Shown here piece by piece: positions 40,265 through 49,981 of a DNA stretch of 64,000 nt. This DNA is from Megasphaera_A sueciensis. GTDB lineage: Bacteria; Bacillota; Negativicutes; Veillonellales; Megasphaeraceae. The translations under genes and the position numbers were made by a program. The notes beneath the pieces were generated by a model. That model was not told the DNA's origin. It saw nothing but the letters and a program-made list of their open reading frames with translations, and ran no database searches. The DNA lies in assembly GCF_050219315.1 (NCBI RefSeq), contig NZ_CP116939.1, positions 620,001 through 684,000 of the forward strand, written 5' to 3'. The stretch's first letter is position 1. Every line of letters begins with the position of its first letter.

Positions 40265-40990
40265 TTATTGTAAATAGAATGTAATGTCGACTGATTCGCT
40301 AACTGTATTGGAACCACTTTCAATGGGCGTATAGTCAGCCCGTTTTACGGATATCAGCGATGAATTCATGGCAAAATTAGAACCGTAGGACGGTGAATTC
40401 CCAGAAACGTTGATTTCTTTTACCTTTCCTAGTGTCCCGCCTGCTGCCAAAGCAGCAGCTTCTGCGGCGCGTCTTCCATTTTGAACCGCCTCTTTGATCA
40501 AGCTGTCTTTTACAACATCACTATGTTCGGTCAAGAACTGGACCCCGTAAATTTGGTTAGCACCTGCGGTTTCAGACGTATTGATTACGTTTGATATAAG
40601 ATCAAAATCAGTGATTTTGATCCGCAGCGCATTACTGACGGTATACGATATAATTTTTCTGTTTTTTCCATTGTCATAATTAGGTGATACCGTAAAACCG
40701 TTTGTACGTATATCCATTTTATTTATTCCCATGTTTTTTAAGGAATTTGTGATTTGCTGCATAATAAGATTATTTTTTTGACGAGCTTCTGAAGCATCTG
40801 TTTCCGTTGTTTCTGCACCTACTGTAATGAGTGCCGTATCCGGAACAACTTGTTGTTGTGCATAACCGGTCACGTGAACGATAGATTCTTGTGCAGGCTG
40901 CTGTGCTTCTGCCAGTGTTGGCAAACAACTAATTGCGGCCGATATAAACAAAGCCGACATAATAGTATTTTTCAAAAGGGTATGTTTCAT
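40265..40990 (-). CDS. SIMPL domain (DUF541) secreted protein
   Basis: 241 residues with a signal peptide (about 1-30, ending LAEA-QQ). The rest is one SIMPL/DUF541 domain, with VHVTGYAQQQVVPDTALITVG at its start and DYTPIESGSNTVSESVDITFYLQ at the end. Related proteins (BP26, YggE) are periplasmic or surface proteins tied to oxidative stress tolerance or form ring assemblies; the function here is unknown. ATAGGAGG precedes the start at 40990. It is a single gene convergent with the lipase. Confidence 0.85.
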   Translation of the reverse strand: MKHTLLKNTIMSALFISAAISCLPTLAEAQQPAQESIVHVTGYAQQQVVPDTALITVGAETTETDASEARQKNNLIMQQITNSLKNMGINKMDIRTNGFTVSPNYDNGKNRKIISYTVSNALRIKITDFDLISNVINTSETAGANQIYGVQFLTEHSDVVKDSLIKEAVQNGRRAAEAAALAAGGTLGKVKEINVSGNSPSYGSNFAMNSSLISVKRADYTPIESGSNTVSESVDITFYLQ

Positions 40991-41056
40991 AATAATTACC
41001 TCCTATTGTTGTTATTATATCACGGTCTATGAAATTTGACTATTTTCAAAAAAAAT

Positions 41057-41085
41057 TTGCATATACGGCATATCTATAATATAAT
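41057..41085 (+). promoter_or_regulatory. thiC promoter
   Basis: TTGCAT at 41057-41062 and consensus TATAAT at 41080-41085 are spaced 17 bases. Transcription would start a few bases before the TPP riboswitch. Confidence 0.65.
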
Positions 41086-41100
41086 ATAAGCAAATAAAAT

Positions 41101-41188
41101 AAGCGCTAGGGGTGCCATTATTGGCTGAGATAACATATTCTGTTTGTCCCTTACAACCTGATGTAGGTAATCCTACCGTAGGAAAGCA
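41101..41188 (+). promoter_or_regulatory. TPP riboswitch (THI element)
   Basis: The hallmark segments are in order: GCGCTAGGGGTGCC from 41103, GGCTGAGA at 41123-41130, CAACCTGAT at 41155-41163, then TAGGTAATCCTACCGTAGGAAAGC. These form the TPP-binding three-way junction. The 5' GCGCT-type P1 strand and the 3' GGAAAGC close the element. A terminator follows before thiC, so thiamine pyrophosphate should cause premature termination. Confidence 0.95.
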
Positions 41189-41209
41189 TTTAATTGATTG
41201 ATATATTAG

Positions 41210-41239
41210 AAGCTCACCTGCGATGGTGAGCTTTTTTTT
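41210..41239 (+). terminator. Riboswitch-controlled terminator of thiC
   Basis: AAGCTCACC at 41210-41218 pairs with GGTGAGCTT at 41225-41233, followed by a run of Ts to 41238. The thiC ribosome site AGGAGG begins at once, at 41240, so terminated and full transcripts differ right before translation signals. Confidence 0.9.
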
Positions 41240-41256
41240 AGGAGGAAGATACATAT

Positions 41257-42564
41257 ATGAATTACACAACACAGATGGATGCTGCACGTAAAGGTATTAT
41301 AACGAGTCAAATGCGTATTGTTGCAGCAAAAGAACAAATGTCCGTAGAAACATTACGGACATTGATTGCCGCGGGGGAAGTCGTTATTCCGGCCAATAAA
41401 AATCATAAAAGCCTTGATCCGGAAGCGGTAGGAAAGAAATGCCGTACAAAAATCAATGTGAATCTGGGTGTCTCTAAGGATCATAATGATTATGATGAAG
41501 AATTGCAAAAGGTACAAAATGCCATTGATATGAAAGCGGAAGCTATCATGGATTTGAGTTGTTTTGGCAAAACACGTGATTTTCGTCGTAAACTTATTGA
41601 CATGTCTACCGCCATGATTGGTACGGTTCCTATGTATGATGCAGTTGGGATGCTTGATAAGGATTTAAAGGATATTACGGTAGACGAATTTTTCTCTGTT
41701 GTTCAGCAGCATGCAGAAGACGGCGTTGATTTTATGACTATCCATTGCGGTATGAATCAAAAAACTGCAGAGCGCATAAAACGTAATCCACGGCTAACAA
41801 ATGTTGTATCTCGCGGTGGGTCACTGTTATTTGCCTGGATGGAAATGAACAAAAAAGAAAACCCTTTCTATGAATATTATGACCGGCTTCTTGATATTTG
41901 TGCAGCATATGATGTGACTATTAGTCTGGGTGATGCCTGTCGACCCGGATGTACGCATGATGCGACAGATGCCGCACAAATTGAAGAACTTATTACCCTG
42001 GGTGAATTAACTAAACGTGCCTGGGAAAAGAACGTGCAGGTAATGATTGAAGGTCCGGGACATATGGTATTAACTGAAATTGCAGCTAATATGAAATTGG
42101 AAAAACGGTTGTGTCATAATGCACCGTTTTATGTATTAGGCCCTTTGGTAACAGATATAGCGCCTGGTTATGATCATATTACCAGTGCTATAGGCGGAGC
42201 TATTGCGGCTTCCTGCGGTGCTGATTTTCTTTGTTATGTAACTCCGGCAGAACATTTACGTCTTCCTGATGTGGATGATGTAAAAGAAGGCATTATTGCT
42301 GTAAAAATTGCAGCACATGCGGCTGATTTGGCAAAAGGCATTCCCGGGGCCCAGGATTGGGATGATGCAATGAGTAAAGCCCGTGTCGATGTTAATTTTG
42401 ATACGATGATACAGCTTGCCATAGATCCTGTAAAAGCCAGAACGTATTATGAATCCAGCAAACCAGAGTGTGAAGGCACTTGTACTATGTGTGGTAAAAT
42501 GTGTCCGGCTCGTAATATGAAACGTATTCTGGCTGGTGAAGATATTACATTAAATGAAGATTAA
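41257..42564 (+). CDS. thiC: Phosphomethylpyrimidine synthase ThiC
   Basis: 435 residues, the length of clostridial-type ThiC. It converts aminoimidazole ribotide to hydroxymethylpyrimidine phosphate for thiamine synthesis by radical SAM chemistry. The noncanonical cluster motif C-x2-C-x4-C is seen at the C-terminus (CTMCGKMCPAR near residue 409). Other family segments are NLGVSKDHNDYDEELQKV and EGPGHMVLTEI. No other thiamine genes are adjacent, so this is a one-gene TPP regulon unit. ATG 41257 follows AGGAGG at 41240-41245. Confidence 0.96.
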   Translation: MNYTTQMDAARKGIITSQMRIVAAKEQMSVETLRTLIAAGEVVIPANKNHKSLDPEAVGKKCRTKINVNLGVSKDHNDYDEELQKVQNAIDMKAEAIMDLSCFGKTRDFRRKLIDMSTAMIGTVPMYDAVGMLDKDLKDITVDEFFSVVQQHAEDGVDFMTIHCGMNQKTAERIKRNPRLTNVVSRGGSLLFAWMEMNKKENPFYEYYDRLLDICAAYDVTISLGDACRPGCTHDATDAAQIEELITLGELTKRAWEKNVQVMIEGPGHMVLTEIAANMKLEKRLCHNAPFYVLGPLVTDIAPGYDHITSAIGGAIAASCGADFLCYVTPAEHLRLPDVDDVKEGIIAVKIAAHAADLAKGIPGAQDWDDAMSKARVDVNFDTMIQLAIDPVKARTYYESSKPECEGTCTMCGKMCPARNMKRILAGEDITLNED

Positions 42565-42580
42565 ATATTAAATGATAAAG

Positions 42581-42618
42581 CGCCGCTTCCCTCATCATTA
42601 TCAGGGAGCGGCGTTTTA
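42581..42618. terminator. Terminator between convergent thiC and ppx/gppA
   Basis: CGCCGCTTCCCT at 42581-42592 pairs with AGGGAGCGGCG at 42603-42613 with one bulged T, followed by TTTTATT. It may serve both converging genes. Confidence 0.8.
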
Positions 42619-42626
42619 TTGATGAG

Positions 42627-44156
42627 CTATTTCCAAATAAGCAATAGCGTCATTTGAAATTCTTTTTTAAATTGTTTTAAAAGCTGGTTCATCTCATAAT
42701 CGGCGGCACTTGTGACTGCTCCGGGGGTAGTTGTTAATACTAATACGATAACATGTTCGGCTATTGTCAATGATACATCCAGTACAATGTGTTCATATGT
42801 AACATCAGCAGCTTCTGCTAAAGCCAGCAGCGTCGATAATTTCCGGATCATGATCCAATCTTCTGCTGTCGGGACATTGGAATAGCGATAAGCGCGTACG
42901 GTTTTGTTACTGATGCCGTGATGAAATCCGGCGATACAGGCAGTGATAATTTGTTCTTTTTGCGTTAGGCCATATAAGGAAGCATGGCCAATCATAAATG
43001 CTGAATTACGGGCGTGATCATAGTAATTGATGACTTTTCCTACATCATGGAGACGTGCAGCCGTAACTAACAAGCGTCGTTCTGTTTCGCCATATCCATG
43101 GATATCTTTTAGCAAATCAAAAAGGCGTTCGGTAATTTGACATACTTTGTTTACATGCTGATAATCTATATTATCTAACGTTCGCAGAAAATTAGTTGAA
43201 CTGAAATCTAAAATATCTGTATTCCAGCCTTTTTTTAAATGACAATACGTACTATAATATTCAAAAAACAAGCCTTCCCGCAGACCATGGCCGCTAATCG
43301 TTAATTCATTATCCTGCGTCAGTTCAAAAAGGCATCGAATTACAGCAGCACCCGCAACGATAATATCAGCTCGCTCGCCGGATAATCCGGCAATTTTCTT
43401 TCTATTGGCATATGATTTAGTTATGACCATGGCGTACAGATTTTCAAAACGTTCACGCGGCAGTTGATAATTATGTAACTTAGGCAAAGGATAGTTTGTC
43501 GCTTTTTGATCCATTTTAGCTAGATTACGTACCGTTCCGCCGATACCAATGAGTGGCAAATGCGCACTTTTAAGCCAAGAAACCGTATCCATGTAGTGAC
43601 GAATGAATGTTGCGCATTCTTGCATGTTTTCCGACGCTATATTGTTCTGCAACTTAAATTTTTCCGTAAGTGTGACCGCTCCAATAGGAATAGAAACAGC
43701 ATGTTTTACAATACTGTTTTGAACCAAGGATAATTCCACGCTGGCTCCGCCTAAATCAAAAAGGATAAAGTCCTTCATGGCAATTGTATTGATCACACCT
43801 AGATATCCAAGATATGCTTCGCGCTCTCCCGAAATAATATCAATATGAATTCCTGTTTCATTTATTATTCGGTTCAAAAACATTTCTCCATTTTTCGCAT
43901 TACGGACGGCGGCAGTTGCCACGGCTAAGCAGGTGTGAATTTTCATGACATGCATCATATGCTCATACACTTTAAGACAAATCATGGCACGTTCCATTCC
44001 ATCTGCACTTAAGCATCCGGAAACAGATAATCCTTCACCCAGACGAATACTTTCTTTTTGCTGATATAACATAGAGTATGAATTATTATCAGCTATTTGT
44101 ATGACTACAAAACGGATTGAATTTGACCCCATATCAATGATAGCTAATTTTTCCAT
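42627..44156 (-). CDS. ppx: Exopolyphosphatase / GppA-type phosphatase with HD domain
   Basis: 509 residues. The N-terminal ASKHA domains (about 1-305) keep the expected motifs: IDMGSNSIRF (Asp8), the catalytic glutamate region SGEREA at 109-114, and DLGGAS at 134-139. A C-terminal HD-type domain has LHDVGK near 374 and FHHG near 416. The enzyme removes phosphate from polyphosphate and may act on pppGpp; the two cannot be distinguished by eye. GAGAGGA precedes the start at 44156. It is divergent from a second paralogue and ppk, across a 165-base gap. Confidence 0.9.
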   Translation of the reverse strand: MEKLAIIDMGSNSIRFVVIQIADNNSYSMLYQQKESIRLGEGLSVSGCLSADGMERAMICLKVYEHMMHVMKIHTCLAVATAAVRNAKNGEMFLNRIINETGIHIDIISGEREAYLGYLGVINTIAMKDFILFDLGGASVELSLVQNSIVKHAVSIPIGAVTLTEKFKLQNNIASENMQECATFIRHYMDTVSWLKSAHLPLIGIGGTVRNLAKMDQKATNYPLPKLHNYQLPRERFENLYAMVITKSYANRKKIAGLSGERADIIVAGAAVIRCLFELTQDNELTISGHGLREGLFFEYYSTYCHLKKGWNTDILDFSSTNFLRTLDNIDYQHVNKVCQITERLFDLLKDIHGYGETERRLLVTAARLHDVGKVINYYDHARNSAFMIGHASLYGLTQKEQIITACIAGFHHGISNKTVRAYRYSNVPTAEDWIMIRKLSTLLALAEAADVTYEHIVLDVSLTIAEHVIVLVLTTTPGAVTSAADYEMNQLLKQFKKEFQMTLLLIWK

Positions 44157-44321
44157 ATTTTTCCTCTCTTCAAGAATCCATTTTTATTATATATACATAT
44201 TATTTATATATTCTACATTTTATTTTACATAAAATGTACGGAAAGATAAAGGATAATCTGTAAATTTCATGTATAATATATATAGTACAGGAACTACAAA
44301 AGAAATAAGCGAGGTGTTTCC

Positions 44322-45866
44322 ATGAATAAGGAAATACAGTATTTGTTTGGCATCATTCATATTGGGTCAGCACGCATGACATTACGGATCATATCAGGTT
44401 CTTCCATGGACGATATGGAAGTAATAGAAAACGTTACACACGAAGTCGATTATGGGGAAGAGGTATTTCAGACCCACCGTATCAGCTTTCGTTCTTTGAA
44501 TTCCATGTGCCGTATACTAAGCGGTTTTCATCAGCTCCTGAAAGATTATGGCGTTGAAGATGTAAAAGTGTTGGCAACGACTTCTGTACGGGAAGCAGAA
44601 AATAGTTTGAATGTTATTGATCAAATCTATATACGGACAGGATTTCATGTCGATATACTGGATATGACAAAAGAAATATATTATAAATTTTTCGGCTTAT
44701 ATTATTCCGTTCAAAAACATCATATTGATTTTGCCGGGGAAGCGGTACTGCTGATGGATATTACTTCCGGTGGATTGGGATTGACCGGCTGGCAGGCTGG
44801 AAAATTACTATTTCAGCAAAACGTACATATCGGTGCACTGCGGATATTGGAAAACTTTGATAAAAAACAGCGTTGTGAAATAACATTTCCCACTGCTGCC
44901 CGTGAATATATCCACAGTACCTTGTCTCCGCTGTGGGTCAGCGTAAAAAAACACCATGTTAAATATGTCATTTTATCCGGAATAGAAGCTAACTTGATCG
45001 GCAATTTGATGGGTGAAAGAATGAGGAATGGCATATGTTTAATTAAGTCACATGAATTCTTCGCATTTGTTGATTCTTTTGACGGAGTTACTCCCTTTAA
45101 ATTAATGCAGCGTTTTCATCTTTCTGAAAACAGGGCCAACGTAATTATGCCGACTATTTTATTGTATTACGAGCTGTTCCGTGTTATTGATATAGATGTG
45201 ATTCTTTTAATGGGAATTACTTTTACGCAGGGATATTCCATGTTTTATATTGCTGACCGGGGAAATGATCTATATCTTCGCAAGCAACGTGTTCTGCTCT
45301 TGGATTTAACTCGTACGATTGCTTCTAAATATGTATCTGATCAGACACATTCGTCCCGAATAGAACAATTTACTACTATACTGTTTCATAGCTTATATAA
45401 ACAAATCGGCCTCCCTCATCATACTGGTTATTTATTGAGATTAGCCGCTATTTTACATGAAACGGGAAAGTTTATTAACATGCGGGGACATAATCGATGC
45501 ACCTATGAGCTTATTATGGCAACAGATATATTTGGCATAACAGACGAAGAAAAAGAAATCGTGGCCAATATAGATTATTATTCGTATAAAGGCACTCCCA
45601 GCAATGGGGATGCAAATTATCGCTCTTTAAATCCGACACAAAAAATAATTCTTATAAAACTAGTGACTATTTTTCGATTAGCTGATGCACTGGATGCCGG
45701 CCACAATGGAAAAATAAGCCGGATTATGGCAGAAATCCGTGAACGAAATCTGGTAGTCAACTATGTATCTGATTTTGATGTTTCCTTAGAACGCTGGACT
45801 TTTAAAAAAGCTGTTTCTGGATTTGAAGAAGTATTTGGTTTGACACCTATATTGGTGAAAGGTTAG
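44322..45866 (+). CDS. Ppx/GppA-like protein with degenerate active-site motifs
   Basis: 514 residues with the same two-part layout as the divergent ppx. The key motifs are altered: the nucleotide loop D-x-GSNS is IHIGSAR (His13 replaces Asp), SG-x-EEA is MTKEIYYK at 115-122, and DLGGAS is DITSGGLG at 146-153. The HD motif is HETGK (Glu for Asp), and the FHHG signature is missing (IDYYSYKG). Loss at both sites suggests a non-catalytic, perhaps regulatory, paralogue. The gene ends directly against ppk (no gap). GCGAGG precedes ATG 44322. Confidence 0.8.
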   Translation: MNKEIQYLFGIIHIGSARMTLRIISGSSMDDMEVIENVTHEVDYGEEVFQTHRISFRSLNSMCRILSGFHQLLKDYGVEDVKVLATTSVREAENSLNVIDQIYIRTGFHVDILDMTKEIYYKFFGLYYSVQKHHIDFAGEAVLLMDITSGGLGLTGWQAGKLLFQQNVHIGALRILENFDKKQRCEITFPTAAREYIHSTLSPLWVSVKKHHVKYVILSGIEANLIGNLMGERMRNGICLIKSHEFFAFVDSFDGVTPFKLMQRFHLSENRANVIMPTILLYYELFRVIDIDVILLMGITFTQGYSMFYIADRGNDLYLRKQRVLLLDLTRTIASKYVSDQTHSSRIEQFTTILFHSLYKQIGLPHHTGYLLRLAAILHETGKFINMRGHNRCTYELIMATDIFGITDEEKEIVANIDYYSYKGTPSNGDANYRSLNPTQKIILIKLVTIFRLADALDAGHNGKISRIMAEIRERNLVVNYVSDFDVSLERWTFKKAVSGFEEVFGLTPILVKG

Positions 45867-45875
45867 GTGAAAATA

Positions 45876-47936
45876 ATGAATTTTCATGATGCAGCGTACT
45901 ATTTAAATAGAGAATCTACTTGGCTGAAGTTTAATGAACGAGTATTAAATGAAGCCATGGTAGAATCTAACCCGGTATTGGAACAACTTAATTTTATTGC
46001 CATAGCCGCCTCCAATATGGATGAGTTTTTTATGATTCGGGTGGCAGGAGTAAAACATCTCATAGAAAGCGGTGTGGACCACCACGATATTGCCAATATG
46101 ACACCGCAGGAACAATTTAATGCCATTGAATCCATGGCCCATATATTAGTAAATGAACAATATCGATATTTGAGCATTATAAGGAATAAGCTGCTTACCA
46201 AAGGTTTGCAATTTATTGCGGTTCGTCAACTTACAGAAGAACAAAAGATATGGCTGAATACTTTTTTTGAAAGTGAAATATATCCAGTTGTAACTCCGAT
46301 GGCTGTTGATTCCAGTCATCCTTTTCCTTTCCTTTCTAGTCTTAGTTTAAATCTTGCCGTTCTTTTGCGGACAAGAAAAGACCCTGCCGTGCGTACAGCA
46401 GTACTTCCGGTACCATCTGCTGTTTTAGATAGAATTATTAAAGTTCCCGGTACAGAAAGTCCTGAGAAATTTTTGCTTTTAGAGGATATATTAAGCGCGT
46501 ATGCTAAACATTTTTTTCACGGCTGTACCATTTTAGAGGTAACTCCTTTTCGTGTAACCCGGGATGCGGATCTGGATATTGACGATGATGTAGAGGATTT
46601 ATTGACAGAAGTAGAAAAGTCTTTAAAAAAAAGACGCAAGGGAGCTGCTGTACGTTTAGAGCTTGCTTATAACGCAAGTCGTACGATACGCTTGTTTTTA
46701 TCCCATGAACTGCAGCTGGATGATCAAGATATTTACATGATAAATGGTCCGCTGGATTGTAAAATATTTGCGCATATTCATGGATATGACTATTTACGAT
46801 ATAAGCCATTTACACCGCAGCCCGCTTATGAATTGGCTGCCGCACCTGCAGCGGACTTTTGGGAGGCCGTTTCATCACGGAATATTATGGTTCATCATCC
46901 CTTTGAGGCATTTACCATAGTTGAAAATTTTATTCGTTTAGCTGCCTCTGATCCTCATGTTTTGGCTATTAAGCAAACCTTATACCGTGTCAGCAATGAA
47001 TCTCCTATTATTGCGGCTTTAAGTGATGCTGCGGAAAACGGTAAACAAGTAACGGTGTTGATGGAGGTCAAGGCTCGTTTTGATGAAGCGAATAATATTT
47101 TGATGGCTCGTAAACTGGAAAAATCGGGTTGTCATGTCATATACGGCATACAAGGCTTAAAAACACATTCAAAAATTACACTGGTAGTAAGACGGGAAGA
47201 AGAAGGCATTAGACGATATGTGCACTTGGCTACCGGGAATTATAACGGATTAACGGCTAAAATATATACAGATATCGGTATTTTTACGAAAGATCCATTG
47301 ATTGGCATTGACGCTTCCGCATTTTTCAATCTGTTGTCAGGTTATTCGGATCCTCCTGTTTGGAATAAATTTGTAGTAGCTCCTTTAAATTTAAGAGAAC
47401 GCATTATATCTGAAATAGATCAGGAAATAGCTATTGCCAAGACAGGCCAACCGGCAAAAATTATAGCCAAAATGAATTCTCTGTTAGATAAACATGTTAT
47501 TGCTAAATTGTATGAGGCTTCCTGTGCCGGTGTTAGAATTAAATTAATCATAAGAGGAATTTGTGTACTGCGCCCAGGTATAAAAAATGTTAGCGAGAAT
47601 ATCACGGTTCGCAGTATTGTCGGACGTTTTTTGGAACACAGTCGTTTATTTTATTTTTACAATAATGGCAGGGAAGATGTGTTTATTTCATCAGCAGATT
47701 GGATGCCGCGTAATCTCGATGAACGGGTAGAATTGATGATTCCTGTCGATTACGAATTGCATAAACAAAGAATTAAAGAAATTTTGCACCTGTATTTGGA
47801 GGATAATGTAAAAGCATATTGTATGGAAGCTGATGGTTCATACCATAGAGAAGAAGTTTCTGATCCAAGGAAAAAAGTATATGCTCAGCTTACGTTATTA
47901 AAAAAAGCAGAAGAACGAATCAAGCAGCTTGAATAA
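45876..47936 (+). CDS. ppk1: Polyphosphate kinase 1
   Basis: About 686 residues. The order is an N-terminal domain (STWLKFNERVLNEA near 10), a head domain, and two phospholipase D-like catalytic domains. The autophosphorylated histidine is in YVHLATGNYN near residue 450, and the second in FLEHSRLFYF near 586. It makes long-chain polyphosphate from ATP, reversibly. ATG 45876 is favoured by AGGTGA at 45864; a GTG at 45867, directly after the preceding stop, is possible. The location next to two Ppx-type genes marks a polyphosphate module. Confidence 0.95.
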   Translation: MNFHDAAYYLNRESTWLKFNERVLNEAMVESNPVLEQLNFIAIAASNMDEFFMIRVAGVKHLIESGVDHHDIANMTPQEQFNAIESMAHILVNEQYRYLSIIRNKLLTKGLQFIAVRQLTEEQKIWLNTFFESEIYPVVTPMAVDSSHPFPFLSSLSLNLAVLLRTRKDPAVRTAVLPVPSAVLDRIIKVPGTESPEKFLLLEDILSAYAKHFFHGCTILEVTPFRVTRDADLDIDDDVEDLLTEVEKSLKKRRKGAAVRLELAYNASRTIRLFLSHELQLDDQDIYMINGPLDCKIFAHIHGYDYLRYKPFTPQPAYELAAAPAADFWEAVSSRNIMVHHPFEAFTIVENFIRLAASDPHVLAIKQTLYRVSNESPIIAALSDAAENGKQVTVLMEVKARFDEANNILMARKLEKSGCHVIYGIQGLKTHSKITLVVRREEEGIRRYVHLATGNYNGLTAKIYTDIGIFTKDPLIGIDASAFFNLLSGYSDPPVWNKFVVAPLNLRERIISEIDQEIAIAKTGQPAKIIAKMNSLLDKHVIAKLYEASCAGVRIKLIIRGICVLRPGIKNVSENITVRSIVGRFLEHSRLFYFYNNGREDVFISSADWMPRNLDERVELMIPVDYELHKQRIKEILHLYLEDNVKAYCMEADGSYHREEVSDPRKKVYAQLTLLKKAEERIKQLE

Positions 47937-48037
47937 TGCTGCTGTATTATATATATTTCGCTATATTATAATAGTATTATACAGAAAGCTATACAGACCC
48001 ATTTTGATTTTCCGGCTTTAAAAAGGAGAAAATCGAT

Positions 48038-49741
48038 ATGAAAAACACACTATTGCATTTTACTACCCGTGATTATGAAAATGTCATCAATGCTCTATAT
48101 TGCTCTATTCTCATTGTAAATCGAGACGGACATCCTATTTATTATAATTTGGCAGCTCAAAAATTAGCAAAAGAATCAAATGTAAATTATCAAGAACTAT
48201 TGGCAAAACTATCAGAACAAATTGATATAGGCAACGGGCAGGGACGTTTTTCTATTGATAATCGAACGAATTGGATCATTTGTAATATTTATCCTTGGAT
48301 AAATAGAGAGAAACGTAATGGGAGCATTTTGGTCTTGCATGAATCCGGCCATGCTGTATGTGCATCACAAGAAGTTGACATTTTAACTAATACCTTGAAA
48401 GAAATTGATGCCATTATTGAATCTGTTGCAGACGGTGTTATCGTAGCAGATGGCGCGGGCATTATTATTCGTATCAATAAAGCGGTAGAACGAACTTTTA
48501 ATGTACATCGCAATACGTTAATCGGACAGTCTTCCACCCTGATTGTCCAAAAAGGTGTTTTTAAAGAAGGTATTGTAGAAAAAGTTTTACAGCAGCAGGA
48601 TAAAGTAATCGTAGCCTCTGAATATGCCGGTAAAAAATTAATTTATACGGGAATCCCAAGCTTTAATGAAAAGAAACTTACCTGTGTCATTGTAACCATT
48701 CAAGATGTATCGGCAATGAATATGCTTAGACACAAACTCGAGAAACAGGAGTTGGCCATGGCTGATTATGTACGGGAAATTGCCAATATGAAAAGTAAAG
48801 ATACCGTCCATGATACTATTGTTGTCCATAGCAAAAAGATGACCCGTATTATGGAAATCATTAACGTAGTTTCTTCTGTTGATTCTACAGTTCTTATTAC
48901 CGGTGAATCAGGGACTGGCAAAGAACGAGTTGTTGATGCAATCTACCAGCATAGTAACCGAAATATGAAACCCCTTATTAAAATCAATTGCGGAGCTATT
49001 CCCGATACATTATTTGAATCTGAATTATTCGGATATGAACATGGTTCTTTTACGGGTGCCCGTAAAAATGGTAAAATCGGTTTTTTTGAACTAGCTAACA
49101 CCGGAACCCTATTGCTAGATGAAATCGGTGAATTAAGTCTAACTTCACAAGTAAAATTACTGCGTGTTATTCAGGAAAAAGAAGTATTGCGTATTGGTGG
49201 AAGTAAGCCGGTTCCCATTGATGTCCGCATCATAGCGGCTACAAATCGCAATTTGTGGAACATGGTGAAAGAGGGGACGTTCAGGCAAGATTTATATTAT
49301 CGTTTAAATGTGATCAATATTGACGTTCCTCCATTACGTGAACGACGAGATGACATTATTCCGTTAGCAAGATATTTTGTTGAAATGTATAATGAAAAGT
49401 ACAAAAAAAATAAAACATTATCATTAGCAATATGTCATGCCTTAGGAGAACGAAATTGGCCGGGCAATATACGGGAATTGGAGAATGTCATTGAAACGAT
49501 GGTAGTTCTTGTTCCCGGAAATTTACTTTTGCCCGAACATTTGCCTCAAAAAACAACAGAAGACGACAAACCCGGAATTGTTGTTCATGGAATACAACCA
49601 ATGAAAGAAGCTGTACATGATGTAGAACGGCAATTGTTGATGCAGGCCGCTAAAAAGTATAAAACCACCAGAGAAATTGCGTATGCTTTAGGGATAGATC
49701 AGGCAACGGTTTCTCGCAAAATGAATAAACTGTGCCGATGA
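48038..49741 (+). CDS. Sigma-54-dependent transcriptional activator with PAS domains
   Basis: 567 residues. An N-terminal sensory part holds one or two PAS-like domains (about 10-110 and 120-220). The AAA+ domain spans about 265-490 with Walker A TGESGTGKE near 288, GSFTGA near 332 (a variant of the sigma-54-contacting GAFTGA), and Walker B LLLDEIGELS. A Fis-type helix-turn-helix ends the protein (TTREIAYALGIDQATVSRKM). It should activate a sigma-54 promoter; the adjacent 4-hydroxybutyrate genes are the likely target. AAAAAGGAGA precedes ATG 48038. Confidence 0.93.
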   Translation: MKNTLLHFTTRDYENVINALYCSILIVNRDGHPIYYNLAAQKLAKESNVNYQELLAKLSEQIDIGNGQGRFSIDNRTNWIICNIYPWINREKRNGSILVLHESGHAVCASQEVDILTNTLKEIDAIIESVADGVIVADGAGIIIRINKAVERTFNVHRNTLIGQSSTLIVQKGVFKEGIVEKVLQQQDKVIVASEYAGKKLIYTGIPSFNEKKLTCVIVTIQDVSAMNMLRHKLEKQELAMADYVREIANMKSKDTVHDTIVVHSKKMTRIMEIINVVSSVDSTVLITGESGTGKERVVDAIYQHSNRNMKPLIKINCGAIPDTLFESELFGYEHGSFTGARKNGKIGFFELANTGTLLLDEIGELSLTSQVKLLRVIQEKEVLRIGGSKPVPIDVRIIAATNRNLWNMVKEGTFRQDLYYRLNVINIDVPPLRERRDDIIPLARYFVEMYNEKYKKNKTLSLAICHALGERNWPGNIRELENVIETMVVLVPGNLLLPEHLPQKTTEDDKPGIVVHGIQPMKEAVHDVERQLLMQAAKKYKTTREIAYALGIDQATVSRKMNKLCR

Positions 49742-49806
49742 TGCATACCGGCATTATTTGATGCATTTTTTTCATCACGCTAAATATTGTTACCTAAGGA
49801 GATTAA

Positions 49807-49862
49807 AAATAATACGCCCTCATGTTGATGTATTTTTGCATCAACATGAGGGCGTATTATTT
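49807..49862 (+). terminator. Terminator after the sigma-54 activator gene, perfect 24-bp stem
   Basis: Arms 49807-49830 and 49839-49862 are exact complements around an eight-base AT-rich loop (core ACGCCCTCATGTTGATG). The left foot is A-rich and the right foot T-rich. Termination of the activator transcript is the simplest role. Confidence 0.75.
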
Positions 49863-49867
49863 CTTAG

Positions 49868-49885
49868 ACCGTGCGTCTGCACGGT
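49868..49885. promoter_or_regulatory. Perfect palindrome, candidate activator binding site
   Basis: ACCGTGC at 49868-49874 and GCACGGT at 49879-49885 flank GTCT. It lies about 20 bases upstream of the candidate -24 box. A Fis-type activator could bind here, although the distance to the promoter is shorter than usual for an enhancer. It could also be a simple RNA hairpin. Confidence 0.4.
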
Positions 49886-49905
49886 GAAATAGAGCTTTTT
49901 TGTAT

Positions 49906-49923
49906 TTGGCATACATATTTCAT
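49906..49923 (+). promoter_or_regulatory. Candidate sigma-54 (-24/-12) promoter for the 4-hydroxybutyrate genes
   Basis: TTGGCAT, five bases, then TTTCAT resembles the -24/-12 consensus TGGCAC-N5-TTGCA. The GG is kept and the second element has TC in place of GC at the invariant spacing of ten bases. It is about 60 bases before the CoA-transferase start, directly behind a sigma-54 activator gene. Confidence 0.55.
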
Positions 49924-49981
49924 ATAAATAAATGAAATATATATGATATGCCGGCAATTTTTTTAGGGAGGAGTGATGACA

